Shown here: positions 48,501 through 60,176 of the stretch, one piece after another
Position numbering within the stretch: position 1 is the stretch's first letter
How the letters are laid out: each line of letters starts with the position of its first letter
From: Sphagnum compactum
Taxonomy: Eukaryota; Bryophyta; Sphagnopsida; Sphagnales
Direction of reading: 5' to 3'
Assembly (NCBI GenBank): GCA_965153455.1
Contig: OZ234504.1
Location: 7,564,001-7,628,000, forward strand
DNA length: 64,000 nucleotides
Notes under the pieces: model-generated
What the model saw: the letters and a program-made list of their open reading frames with translations, nothing else
Database searches by the model: none
What the model was told of the DNA's origin: nothing
Program-made: the position numbers and the translations under genes

Positions 48501-49814
48501 TCATTTGATAAAATGACATTTAAAGTGGTTACCAATAAATGGAAGCTTAACATAGTGATGATGGGGTTCAATGTAGATAGACCATTTGATCCATTATTGT
48601 TTTTAAAGTGTAGAAGCATTATTAGATGAAGAGATCATTCATATGGGTCAACACTAATCGTGGGTAGTGGTGTTGGCAAGGTTTTAGTGGCACACTAGTA
48701 GGTAACAAACTTTGTCCTTGTGCATGAGATTACAAATTTTCAATGTTGTCATACTGTTGCACAAGATTTCTATGAGTTCCACTAGAATGTGATTATAATG
48801 AATTGAAATGGGTTATGCATACACAATTTCATAAATAGTATACACACTTTCTACTTCAAATTGGTGATATTATCTTTGAATTCATATCAAATATACATTT
48901 CAATAATTTGCAAGATGTCATGCATTATTGTGATAATGCTTTGCATGTCTCGATGGCCAAGACTTGCATTTTAGTTCCACAATACAAAAGATGTAATGTC
49001 CCTAAACATTGTCAAATGCATAAAAGTGATAAAAGTGGAACACATCGAAATAAATCAAAGTGTATGCAATATGAAAAGCTCACCCAATTTTGTACTCCAA
49101 AATCTTGTTTTATTCAATTCATGGGAGTTGTAAAATCCATAGCAAAACAATTTATATCTATTCTAGTTATATTCAATCCTATATCAAAACAAATTCAAAA
49201 GATGACATGCATTAACGTACCATAACTGCTCAACACAACTCAAAAACACACTAGATTTTGATGATAACCTTTAAGATTTTAATTGATTATGCCTTGCTTG
49301 AAGTGACATTCTTTCGAGAGTTGTTCCATTTTGAATTACTTTAAAGCGCATCAAAGGATTGTATCCCTTGAATATCATAACTAAATAATGTGATCATCAA
49401 GATCTAAAGCGAATTGTTATGAATCATCAACATATTTCATCACACACCAAAACTTTGCTTCAATTTTGTTTGGTTTTTTTTTTGGCACATTTGTAGGACC
49501 GTTGCCATAGTCTTTCGCCAAAATCAATTGTTGGGATCACGATGTTCACAAGTCCCCGAATGAACATGGATGGAAAAAAATTGTCATCCAAAAACTTGTA
49601 GCATTTTTTTTGCTCTTATGTGGTCATAATTCTATGGAGGTCAAGGGTGGCTTACTCCCTGGTTGCGGAGGGCATTTAAGAAGCATCTTTATTTACATAT
49701 TTGGTTGTTATGTGCAACTAGCTAATTAATGAGAAGGTGTGCTCACAATGAGTTAATTAGTTAGTTAGTTATCTTTATTTATTTATTCCCAAAATGAGCC
49801 ACTTGATTTGCCCA
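39511..49814. other. 10.3 kb AT-rich DNA, no gene recognised
   Basis: No coding block with family resemblance is visible on either strand. Frames at 47498-47896 (Gly/Arg-rich segment near 47650-47720) and 48908-49225 (Cys/His/Lys-rich) have no domain I recognise and no neighbouring exons. Around 43980-44500 the sequence is less AT-rich and holds several CAAGGGC/GGGCTGG words, possibly an old repeat. G-runs near 46905-46930 and a TATATATATA tract near 44036 are the only simple repeats of note. Confidence 0.5.
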
Positions 49815-50754
49815 TCAACAATTACATATAGTAAAGGAACAATGGTACCGACAATGGTATCGACAATGAAGCCGCCCCTGAAGCCACGGACGGACAGTCG
49901 CCTTTAGAAAGGGCAAGGTTTGGTCTATTTTCATGGACTCGCAGATGCGAAGTGTGTGGCAGCGCGTAGCCAGGTTGAACAAAACCCTCATGTCCTCATC
50001 ATCAATTTCAACAAGCGGCATGTCCAGATCCTGGAGTGAACTTGTTGTCTTTGCAAGCAAGTTAAATATAGCTAAATATACATGGACTCGCAGATGCGAA
50101 GTGTGGCAACGCGTAGCCAGGTTGAACAAAACCCTCATGTCCTCATCATCAATTTCAACAAGCGGCATGTCCAGAACCTGGAGTGAACTTGTTGTCTCTG
50201 CAAGCAAGTTAAATATAGCTAAATATAGCGAGGGCGTCGTGAAGCCAGCTGCTCCTTCTATTGCTGCTGCTGCTAGCGTTGTTGTATTCCCTATGTCTAT
50301 CAACAACCTCAACATCTTCATGGAGCTCTTGGTTGGACACCACCATGCACACCAAGGTTTCTGCTGCTAAGGTAGGTGGTGTTGCGAAATCAAACTCTCC
50401 AGAAGAAGGGATGGAATAATGATCTGCTGCTTCTGATGTAACAGGAATCTCAAATTCGTTTGCAGTAGGCAGGACATCCAACGATGGTGTACAACAACAA
50501 GCAAAAGAATCCTCTGTTTCTGAAGGATGATCATCTGTTTTCGAAACATCTTGTGGTGTAGAGGAAATTGCAGCAACGTCTGCAGCATCATCATCATCGG
50601 CTGCTACTTCTGCGCTGCTCTCGAGCTTTGAGCATCGATGATGATGATGATGGAGGAAGAGACGTGCAGATTTGGAAGAAGGCGACAGAGAGAAGGTGTT
50701 ACCGCCAGATCCTGATGCTCCTGCTGCTGATGCCGCCGACATTCCTCCTTGCAA
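49815..50754 (-). CDS. candidate gene of unknown function with duplicated internal segment
   Basis: On the minus strand, a frame of 181 codons from 50754 (alternative Met at 50742) encodes a Ser/Ala-rich, acidic, His-run protein with an EFEIPV...GEFDFATPP segment. An overlapping frame (50321-49815) stays open across two copies of a 149-base unit encoding LLAETTSSLQVLDMPLVEID then DEDMRVLFNLATRCHT. TTGCTTGCAG just before ETTSS looks like a splice acceptor, so the two frames could be joined by splicing. I do not recognise the family. The sequence is less AT-rich than its surroundings and trinucleotide-rich (CAT, GCT), which can also produce long chance frames. Confidence 0.35.
49932..50227. repeat. 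149 bp tandem duplication
   Basis: The segment starting CATGGACTCGCAGATGCGAA at 49932 recurs at 50081, through to GTTAAATATAGCTAAATATA. The copies differ by a 2-base indel (GTGTGTGGC against GTGTGGC) and a few substitutions. On the minus strand each copy carries the same potential acceptor and short exon-like block. High similarity means the event is recent or under constraint. Confidence 0.9.
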
Positions 50755-51391
50755 CAGTCTCAGAAAAAGGAAGCTCAGCAGAGTTAATCAGACAGACAAT
50801 GAAATGATTTTGTAGCTACTGAGTAGTTTTTGAAGTTTCGATTAGGGAGGTGAGGCACAAATCTGTGAAGCCGGTGAGGAAAGGGGAAACGATGATTATA
50901 GGAAAGATAGGATTTATGGGAAAGACGGGGAGGACGTTACAGCTAAGCTAGCTAGCTTGCTATTACGTACCTGTTCATGTAGACGTGTCAGCAGAGACGT
51001 TAGATCTAGGCGATAAATCCAACGACGGAGGAGGCCATACGAAATCAGGCCACCAGGACCCGGGAAATCTCACTTATCTTGGTGTATTCTAATTTTTCCT
51101 AAGAGGATTAATCTCCCATGTCAGTGTCATATATCCGACGGTTGTAAAAAGTGGTAGTGGGCATTGGTATATCCTCTCCCTTGAAATACTTACTTGACAA
51201 GGTAAAACATTTTAGAAAATCATTTGTGATATTTTTTGTCAAAAAATGGTGCTATTGGGAATTATTTGGGAACATAAGGGAGCATAAAACATACCAAGGA
51301 AGGTGGAGAGGAAAAACATAAAGGAAGAGGGAAAGGAAGGAAGGTGGGAAAATCAAAAGAAAATTTGCTTCTCCTCCCTGACACACACACA
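50755..51391. other. region upstream of the candidate minus-strand gene, possible Helitron body
   Basis: The part next to 50754 may be the 5' leader of the minus-strand candidate. An A followed by TCTCACTTATC at 51067-51078 or an A before TCCTCTCCC near 51171 could be the 5' end of the non-autonomous Helitron whose 3' end lies at 51422. No coding sequence is visible. Confidence 0.35.
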
Positions 51392-51422
51392 CCTGTGCCT
51401 TAGGCACGGGGCACACACTAGT
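51392..51422 (+). mobile_element. Helitron-like 3' terminus
   Basis: CCTGTGCCTTAGGCACGGG at 51392-51410 forms an 8 bp stem (one G-T pair) with a TTA loop. It is followed 12 bases later by the terminal CTAGT at 51418-51422. A short GC-rich hairpin about 10-12 bases before CTRRT is the standard Helitron 3' end. The host base after CTAGT is A rather than the expected T, which weakens the call. No Rep/helicase is present, so it would be a non-autonomous copy. Confidence 0.6.
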
Positions 51423-52128
51423 ATTTTAAAATTGTAAAACACATCACTGGTAAACTCAGATGGATGATAAACATCCATTCCCGCATCCATTCATCCACCC
51501 ACCCATCCATCCATCCATGCACACAACGGGCAGTAACGCTAAGCTGCTATGGCACCACGCCAGGCGGATATTTGTCATTCAATTTCCCACGGGCAGCGTG
51601 GGCAGTCCTCGTTCCCGCCCAGGTCAGTCAGATCTTAAGCTGGGAAGTTCCAGTACGGGTAGCAACACTGGCGAGGATCCCCAGACGGATTCAGACAGAT
51701 TTCGCCTTAACTGGAGACATTTTTGTAGCCAGTAGACAGACTGGTGGCCACGAGCTCCCCAGAATAGGGGGAATTTTTGGCGAATCATTTTGAGAATAAT
51801 GGGATTTTCTCGCTAAAACAAAAAGACAACTGGTAACGACCCTCCTTCCCCCCCCAGGTAACTGGTGGGGCCCAGATCGTGACCTAACGGGAGGTAGCTT
51901 GTGCTTGTAGCTTGACCTAGGAGTAGCTTGTGCGACGTGTTGAGTAATGCGGATTTAGGGTTAAAGGTTTCTGTTTGTTTTTGGCGACCCATTTAATTAT
52001 TTATTCTCCTCTTTTTGGTTTTTCGTTTCAAAAGTAACGGATCCATTTCTCGTTGGAGATTTTCTTCGTTATTTTTCGCCATTTTATCGTTATGTGTTTT
52101 CCAAGGTTCAAAAAAACATGTCGCCAAA
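51423..52128. other. intergenic region before LNP
   Basis: Contains a CATC/CACC-rich simple stretch (51475-51520). The sequence is moderately GC-rich but has no recognisable protein. The part after about 51950 has TTTTGGCGACC and TTTTTCGCCATTTTATCG segments that echo the MAKR 3' flank (TTTTCGCCACTTGGTGACC at 23703). Confidence 0.45.
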
Positions 52129-52205
52129 AGATAGCCGAATTCCTAAACTTTTCTACTTTGCTTTTTGATCTGTAGCCAGAATCTGGCTAAGTCCTCTGCG
52201 ATATG
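52129..52205. repeat. dispersed repeat, copy B (matches 24058-24135)
   Basis: ATAGCCGAATTCCTAAA, CTACTTTGCT, CTGTAGCCAGAATCTGGCTA and GTCCTCTG run in the same order and spacing as at 24058-24135. It lies upstream of the LNP leader. See copy A for the comparison. Confidence 0.6.
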
Positions 52206-52717
52206 ATCGCCAGACCACGTAGCTCACAAAATTGCAAAACCTAAAAAGAAGAAAAAGAAACACTTGAACGGAACTTGTGCGTTTTGTGTTTGCTTGTCGT
52301 AGTTTTTGCCAGATCCCGCAAGTATTCGCTTCGTCTTCTTCTCTAGCGTGGTGGAGGGTGCACGCCAAATACAACGACGCTAGATCTCTCTGTGGTGTGG
52401 CCAATTTGGATTTTCATGGAAGTTGTTGATGCTCTTCTTGAGCTCTTCTTCTTTTCCAATCTCTCCACTTTTTCTGGTTTGCAACAATTCTTTAGGTAAC
52501 CGAGTTTTTTCTTTTTTCCCTTTTTCTCGCTTATGGTTCTGCGAAGAGAAAATCGGGTTGGGGTATTGAGAGACGGAGGAGGAGGAGTAGGAGGGGGAGG
52601 CGTGCCGGCGGCGCTAGTAGCTACCAACTGTAGTAGCAGGGAAGACGACGACGACGAAGGCGGGCGTAGTTTTGGGCGTGTGAAGAAGGGGTTGTTGTTG
52701 TGAGGGTTTGAACTCTA

Positions 52718-55056
52718 ATGGGTCTCATACAGAGAATCTTGTTCAGAAGTAGGAATAATAACGATTTCGAGAAGAAACTGCAGCATTTGTCGAAGGAGGA
52801 AGTCATTGTGCATACTCGTTTGAAACTGCGCACTCAGAACTGGAGAAAGCTTGCTAGAGCTTTGATCATCTACTCTATCGTCGGCGAGGTAGGTTTGGTT
52901 CTCTTTTTTCTTTTTTCCCCATCCCCTGTTTCCTTTTCTGCAGAAGACGTGGATACTTGTTTCCGTATCGTAAAAGGTCCTCCTCAACAAGGAGATGAGT
53001 CTGCGAAACAGGGAGGATTTGAATCAGACACAAGAGTGTTGTTGTTGGGGTCGGCAGGCGTTGCTATTAGGGGTAGCGATTCTCTCTACACGATCTACGG
53101 ACTTGCCATGGCAAGTGCGCGCAGTACGCGTGCTCCCTGTTTTTGCATTGCCGGCGGTCGTTACACTCATATACTCGGGATGCGCAAGCTACAATCGAAT
53201 GAGTAAGTTTTCTTCTTCTCCCCCCCCCCTCTTTTCCTTTTTGGGGGTCTTTCCTGAATCAATGAGTCCTGGTTATTTTCTTTCTTTCCTGGTTGGGTTT
53301 TTCCTCTGTTGGCCCCCTTGTGTCTGTCTGGGATCTTCCAATTTTCTTGAGGGTATGTGTACCCATTATCTCTCATCCTTCCTCTCGTTCTGTTATTTTT
53401 CTCTCCTTTCTCAAACCAAGGTTGGTTAGGTTTTTGAAAAAAGGGTTTTTCTTGACAGGGGAGCGCAAGGACCATCAACGTTTGGAAAAGTTGAAAGCTG
53501 AGCGGCAAGAGAAGATCAATGAATTGAAAGAGAAGACTAACTATTACAACACACAGCAGCTTATTCAGGTTGGTACAAGGTGTATACTCATGGCCTGTCT
53601 CAGCTCTGCAATTGATGATGTTTCTTACGAGTCCAGTTTCCGGTTTAGGGCTGATTTTGGAGTAGAGTTCCAACTGGCAGACACTGATGATGCTAGATGT
53701 ACTACTAGTGTGAGTTAAATTTGCCTGCTTGAATTTTATCACAATGTGAAAAAAAATCTAACTTTGGAGAACCTCCGTCAGGAGTTAAGGAGGCTCTAAT
53801 AGTGTGAGTTGAGGTTGTGTTGGCAGCGGTATGACCCTGATCCAGAAGCAAAAGCTGCAGCAGCAAGTATCCTAGCATCTAAGCTGGGAGCAGAGTCTGG
53901 TCTTAAATTGGCACTGGCTGCAGGCCTTACCAATAAAGAGGAGCTGACTGGAACTAGCAGTGGAAGTGGCACTGTGTTAGGCTCTGGTAGTAACAGCTGG
54001 GACTCTGGTGGGGGAAAGTCAGTGGGAATGAGAAACCGTAGACCACAAGGACATCAAGATAGTGTCAGCAAAGTTCCGTTGTCTGCAATACAGACTGTGG
54101 AGGGACCGCCACAGAACAAGTTACAAGGTACCCAGGAGATGTGGGAGAATGAGCAGGCTATGGAGTCAGCACCTCCTAGAAGTAAGCCAACAGATGGAGG
54201 CTGGATTGCCCGGCTTGCAGCTATGCTTGTTGGGGAAGACCCCACCCAGTGCTATGCACTCATTTGCCAAAAGTGTCACATGCATAATGGTAAGGAAGCA
54301 CAGGTCCTGCACAATTATGGCAGTATCAATGTCTTGTAGTATAATGGGTGCTGCAATTTTTCCCTATTCTAGTTGATGATATACCTATGTGATCTCGACA
54401 AGTGCTGCTTGTTGAGAGCAATGTAATTATTTCATGATTTGGGTCATTTCTTCCATCTTTAATTTTTGGAGTTTCCAGTACTCTGTGAAGATCGCTGTTT
54501 CTATTCAGTTTGGATGACATGTGTGACATTGTTATTTGTACCATATCCTTTTATTATGATCCTCTGATTGTTCCATACCTTTCTGATTTCGTTCCTTGCT
54601 AGTGCTGACATCTGTTGACAGTGATAAGCAATTTCAGGTGCACCAAGGTCTGACCTTTGACATTGTGTTGGCTGTCCTGTTGTGTGGATATGAGTAGGGT
54701 TGGCAAGGAAGGAAGACTTTCAATACATAACCTACTACTGCCCTCACTGCTATACTCTCAATGGCGCTCGGCAAGTGGGAGATGATGGGATTGAAACAGA
54801 CAGAGGCCTAGATGGATTGTCACCGAGACCACTACAGTTGACTGGGATGTCTCCAGTGGAAGGTGGCAGTACCCATAGGGTGGTAAATTCAGCTGGGCAA
54901 AGCCCAGCTGCCAGTATCTCTGCCTCTGGTGTACCATTGAGCAGTCCTGAAGATCCTATAGTTGAAGCTATTGGCTCAGAAACTGAAGCTGAAGAAAGCG
55001 TTGGTGACCTCAAGGCAGGGAACATTAGACAGACAGAATCCTTGCAGCTTAGTTGA
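52718..55056 (+). CDS. LNP: Lunapark ER three-way-junction protein, five exons
   Basis: Lunapark stabilises three-way junctions of the tubular ER and in plants helps limit RHD3/atlastin-type activity. Inferred exons are 52718-52888, 53058-53202, 53459-53568, 53827-54289 and 54698-55056. All are GT-AG with consistent phases and give 415 residues. Features in order: an N-terminal MGLIQRILF; a first hydrophobic hairpin half ALIIYSIVGE joined to ALLLGVAILST; RAVRVLPVFALPAVVTLIYS as the second membrane segment; a charged coiled-coil stretch (RLEKLKAERQEKINELKEK, then NYYNTQQLIQ); the plant-typical RYDPDPEAKAAAASILASKL; and the conserved GWIARLAAMLVGEDPTQCYA zinc-finger block. The Cys pairs are 289/292 and 311/314 with 18 residues between, as in the family. 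The tail is Ser/Glu-rich. Gly2 could be myristoylated, as reported for animal Lunapark. The exon 2 start was chosen because it restores the first membrane segment. Confidence 0.92.
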
Positions 55057-57725
55057 TCAATACTAATGGGTGTGATACAGATAGAGCATCATGTCTTGAT
55101 CAACATCCATTGAAAGTGCACAGAATGTTTTTCCATTCCCGTTTTTTCAACTGGTTTAGAGCACTTATCAGTGTAGATTGACACTGAATCTGACTGCCTA
55201 CAAGCCTTATACCAATGCCAGGTCCCAAAATATGTTTCATTTGCTACACGAACAACTTTGCCAGTCATTACAGCTCTTCACCTGTACTTGCCCTGTGTTC
55301 ATTTATCTGCAGAAAACCTAATGATGTGGGAACCGGGCACCTTCACTTGCTTTTGTGATGTAAGCCAGGAGGGTTTGCCACCTCCCTCTTTTACAGAACT
55401 GGAGCATTTAGAGAACAGTGTAGAGGGGGACAATTCAGCACAACAAAAGTCAAGGATTCAATATACAGCGATGACTGATATCCGATGATGAGCTGGTGCT
55501 ATCACATGATTTGTCTGAGGTTGGTATATGCAGGAATGCAGTGATGATCTTGGATGATATGGGAGAAGGAAAGAGAGATATGGCAACAAGTGCTAACCAG
55601 AGCAAGAGGTTCAGTTATGTAAAATCTACGCCATGCATCCTGAAGTGAGGCTGCAGATCTTCCCAACTTCTGCAATTTGCAGGGTTCTCCATCATAATCT
55701 GCAGGCATCTTGCTCATTGTAAGTATCTGGCAGGACCTTCCACCTTAGTGTTTCTTGCTGGCTTTAAGCCACCTCATTTCTGTTGCTTTTTCTGTTACTG
55801 TTCAGAGCAGTTGGCCTATATTTTCCATGTGCCCAACAAACTCAATATTCTGCTGTCAGGGTTATGTTCTAAAGTCTGACAGGCTTGTGCGCACATGATT
55901 AGAGCCTTCATAGTGGAGACACAGTTGTTTGTCACAAATGCTTTGTTGTTTCTGTATGAAGAGGAGACCCTTGTGCAAGGGACTGCTGAGTGCCTCTCTA
56001 TCCTCCAAAGAGTAATGTTTTCCAATCAGGCATTACTGAGTACAACACTCACCTGTAGAGATTTAACTCTTTAGCAACAGGTGTGGCACAAAACAGACCA
56101 TCAGCCTGGGAAATTGCCCAGAGGTGGGAGATTTAAATCTCATGGAGCCTGAAGATAAATGTGGGTAAGGCCCTTTTATTAATCCAGATCAACTGTCTGA
56201 TATAAAGTTGGATGGTCCAAGGATGATGTAGGATTGGTTCTCTGTGAGGTTTGGGGTACCAGGTCACAAGAAGTGACACCCATTCCCTCCTTTCCCTGTA
56301 TTTCAAGGGGGAATCTGTTCAATCCGAGTGACTGTTCAGTCAATGTGAGCTTAGCAGGTGGGCTGTGAACTCACAATATCAGAGGCTACTTGTGGGGTTC
56401 TAATGTGCCATTTTTGGGGCTGCAAATCAATGCTGGTTTGTTAAGGGTCAAGCTCTTTCAGAGTACTGAAAGTCTGCTCAAATTTTATGGCCCCAAGTTT
56501 CTGTATCCAAATTTCAGTTATCAATACAACATCTTCACTTTGAAATTAAGTGTCAAATTTCTAACAATTCTTGAGAGTCTTGTGATTAGTATTCATGGAA
56601 TTGGTGATGTCTTCTGGAGTCTCTGCCAACAACTATCAGTCTTTTGCATTCATTTCAAATGGCTGAGGAAAATTTTCCCCTTCTATTCTTCTTTAAACCT
56701 CATTTTTTCTTGTAGTTTGAGTTTGATGCTTTCCCCCCAATTCACAATCTGAGGTTAAGGTCATGATGTAGAAAATGCAATGTCAAGTAATGAGGAAAAG
56801 ATGATGGATGAAGTGTCATGGCCTTAACTTTGGATCCAAAACTTGAAGAAAAGGTATAAGCAATTGGGTGAAGCTGTATGTCAGTTATACATAAACACTG
56901 CAATGTTTGATTCTGGATTAAAAATTTGAAAAAGAACTTGTAATTGGAATAAAAGATTTGGGAAAGAGTAATTTGTATTTTGAGGTCTTGGAAACCCCAA
57001 TTGTGAATAGTTGGGCTTGGGACCTGCAATCATGAAATGGCTTCCTTCTCACACTTTGATTTACAATATGAAAACTTAGGATGGAATTAAGAACCCTCTG
57101 TTAATAATGGAGAATGGTAGAAACTTAACATTCCATTTGTGTTTTTCCTGTATACTCATCCCTTTGCAAAATGTGATGAAATGGAAAGAAAGTAGCACCA
57201 TTACCTCATTTCCACTTGCACCAAAGTGGCCCATCCCCATTCACCTAATTCTTCACATAAAGAGATGAAACAAAAGAGAAAAAAAAGAGATAACCTCCTT
57301 TCTTGGCAAGGCTTAATTAAAATTGAGACTTTATTGGCCTTGCCTACCAAGGCAAGGATATTGTGTTTAGATTCATTACAAAGTATAGTAGATTAAGGGA
57401 TTTTGGCCCCTAGGTAGTAGGTCTATTTTTATATGAGGATTTTAGAAAGATGATATTTTGGCTTGTGTTGAAACTTGAGATTAGTTATAGAGTTATGATA
57501 TCTTGAAGGATTTTGGTTTCTTGTAGAAGGTGTTTTTGAAGATTATATTTTTGCATGGTGAAATATTTGAATTTCCATAATTTTTCTTTTGCCTTTAGAT
57601 ACTTTTTAATGTAAATGGCAAGGCCATAGTGTAACACACCCCTTGTTAATTTTCAAATGACTTTTGATCCTTTTACTAATTTGTAGCCAAAAAAGGATAA
57701 TGTTGTTTTTCAAATGTGATGTGCA
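55057..57725. other. 3' flank of LNP and intergenic DNA, no gene recognised
   Basis: The first few hundred bases probably include the LNP 3' UTR. Sequence up to about 56350 has moderate GC but no recognisable domains. Further on it is AT-rich with a GGCAAGGCTTAATTAA / CCAAGGCAAGG pair near 57305-57350. Open frames such as 55258-55488 and 56390-56752 show no family resemblance. Confidence 0.5.
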
Positions 57726-57729
57726 GTAT

Positions 57730-58720
57730 TCCAATCAATCTTCATTGGCATGTGGTTAAAGGAGGTCATTATCATCTCATGTGGTTATAGCAAGTTATAC
57801 TTTGCATTCCTTCAATTGCAAGATTGTGTGAACATGGCTCTAATCAACAAAACTTTCATCAAAACATTAAGAGGTGTTCATGTTTTCAGTAGCATGGGCA
57901 GCATGAGGAGGGGTTATTATTATTCAATCATCTTCAATCACGAGGCACAAAGTAGGGTGATCCCTTGGGAGGTCCTTTATTTGTTTTGGCCCATTATTGA
58001 GCACTCCTACAGACCATTGTGCGAGCCCTAGTTATGTCTTTCCATCATTAACGGACGATACTCATATCATGGGCACTATGAGTGAAGTTGTCCTTGCCTT
58101 TGATCACCTTTTGACCTAGTTAGCCCTAATCGGGCTTAGGGTCAAAGTGTCAAAATGCAAGTTTTGGAGCCCATCATGGATCCTTTCAAGCATAAAAATT
58201 CCCCAAGGTTACACTTTGGTTGCATATGGCTTATGCATTTTGAGTGTGCTAATGGGTTTTTAGGACTTTGTTACACATTTTTTAGATGAGGCTTTGTTTT
58301 AAGATGTGGCACATATCAATGATCTTCTTCTCTTGGGAGATGCATAAGTTGCATTGGGCATTTTGTTTTCATGTGTCGTTAGTCGACCTTCTTATCTCAT
58401 TTGGATTATTTTTATTTTTTTTATTTTTTGTCTTTTTTGGTGATGATAGGAGAGTTATGTAGGTTTATGGGGACATTATGGGTTTAGGTTCATGGGAGTC
58501 TATTTAGGGCCCCTTAACGAGGTGTCAAACTTGACTACCGATCTTCTTTGGTGGTATAGGCCTTTTATCTATGGAGGTTGTGCCCATTAGCTTTTCTAAG
58601 GAGTTAGGCTTTGGTGGCTCTATATCTATGTTGCAGATTTCGTATGATATTTTGGGCCATGAGTCCAACCAAAATGCAAAAGCACATTATTTGTTTTATG
58701 AACAACATGCTTTACTCCTT
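57730..58720 (+). pseudogene. LINE-like reverse transcriptase relic (GDPLGGPLF / TDDTHIMG type)
   Basis: Reading across frames gives GDPLGGPLFVLAHY at about 57958-58000, FPSLTDDTHIMG at about 58040-58075 (the catalytic box with TDD retained), VVLAFDHLL, LIGLRVKVSKCKFWSPSW, KIPQGYTLVAYGLCILSV, THFLDEALF, LLLLGDA and ALGILFSCVVSRPSYLIW. It ends with VPISFSKELGFGGSISMLQI then SYDILGHESNQNA, in an open stretch to about 58680. The order matches RT elements common in seed-free plant and conifer genomes. Several in-frame stops and at least two frameshifts make it non-functional. The N-terminal RT fingers are only faintly readable before 57950. Confidence 0.75.
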
Positions 58721-58966
58721 TCTCCTCCTAAGAAGCTCTTTTGGCCAAAGCAAAAAAGAGGTTGTCAAGTGTCAAGAAAACACAAGCAAGCTCCTATTAT
58801 GCAACAATGTAAAAGCAAAACTGGAATGGACAGAGGAAGGAATGAATAAGAAAGGTTATGAAATTTTCATTCCAGAACTGACAAGGTTAGTGAATCATTG
58901 AGCGAATGAGAGCCAAGTTTGGTACCTTATGCTAATTAGTAGGTGATTAACAAAACAAACGTTGAA

Positions 58967-59240
58967 GGCTACAATGTGTAACTCTTGACTTGATAACCGA
59001 TCAAAGCATGAAGATTCTCATTACACAATTGGTTATGGACTAAGTAATGACAAGAGTGTGCAAGTTAACATGAATATTGTCACACGAGTAGTGAAATTAT
59101 TCAGGCTACAATGTGTAACTCTTGACTTGATAACCGATCAAAGCATGAAGATTCTCATTACACAATTGGTTATGGACTAAGTAATGACAAGAGTGTGCAA
59201 GTTAACATGAGTATTGTCACATGAGTAGTGAAATTATTCA
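58967..59240. repeat. perfectly adjacent 137 bp tandem duplication
   Basis: 58967-59103 (GGCTACAATGTGTAACTCTT ... GTAGTGAAATTATTCA) is repeated at 59104-59240 with only two differences seen (GAATATT/GAGTATT and CACACG/CACATG). No gene lies within it. The flanks 58721-58966 and 59241-59460 also show no gene. The near identity points to a recent event or an assembly duplicate. Confidence 0.92.
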
Positions 59241-59460
59241 GGATGTAGCCTATGATAATTATGATGATTTTCACAATGTGAACGTCATATTTTTTTAAAA
59301 AAAAAATCATTTCACTATTTTGAGGATTATTTAATGATGAAACTGACCTTAGGGTAAGGTATCACCCAAGTGAGTAGAGCCCCCATTTGGCCATTTGTTT
59401 AATTTCGAATTTTCGTTTGCATAAAAAGACGAAATAGGGTACCTACTACCACAATCCAGA

Positions 59461-60136
59461 ACCTCATCTCCATCTGCCGCCAAAGTCGGATATCCTCGTC
59501 ATCTCCATTTCCTACTCACCAAATGCAGAGCTCGTCGCTGCGGCGTGTCGTGCCGGCACCACGGCCACCTCTGCCGCAACTCCGACACTACTGGCGTCCC
59601 GGCTGCTGTCGTTGTTTCCGGCTTCCATGCGCACTGGCCTATCCGTTTTCGCAACAGCGTCGCCGTTTCCAATTCTTATCGCCGTGCTGCGACCACACAG
59701 TAGGTACGTACGTATCCCTGCCTCCATCCAGTTTATGATATGTTTGCCTGCCTCCATCGCCCGCCCCAGCAGGAGCAGCAACAGCAGCAGAAGAAGAAGA
59801 ACATTTCGTATTATTCTAAAAGAAACCCGAGATTTCAGAAGAACGAGACAATCGTCGTTATTTCGATTGATTTTTTAGCCTGGAATTGGGAAGAATAGAA
59901 GAGTCCTGTCTGCTCGGATCGACGTCATCGTAAGAGAATCTGTTAGGATTTGTATCTTGTAGCTTGTCGGGAAGTCTTTCACGCGGAGTCTTTCTTGAAA
60001 GCAGAATTTTGATCTATTGAAGAAGGTGTAGTTTGGACCGGTGGTATTAGACGGATTCCGAGGAGTAAATTGCAGGCCGTATTGATGAGCGGTGATCAGG
60101 TCATAGTTATTAAGTTTTGGAATTTGTTCCTTGACT

Positions 60137-60176
<40 letters not shown>

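Noticed and set aside
47498-49225. Frames at 47498-47896 and 48908-49225 as genes
   Set aside because: No recognised domain, no splice-linked neighbours and composition like the surrounding AT-rich DNA. Perhaps remnants of an unidentified transposon, but not supportable.
39511-49814. Organelle DNA insertion
   Set aside because: No plastid or mitochondrial gene, rRNA or tRNA sequence could be recognised. The GC-richer patch near 44 kb contains no known organelle motif.
59512-59878. Mutually overlapping plus- and minus-strand frames as genes
   Set aside because: They lie in the GC-rich leader of the PP2C gene. The open frames on both strands reflect high GC and trinucleotide runs.
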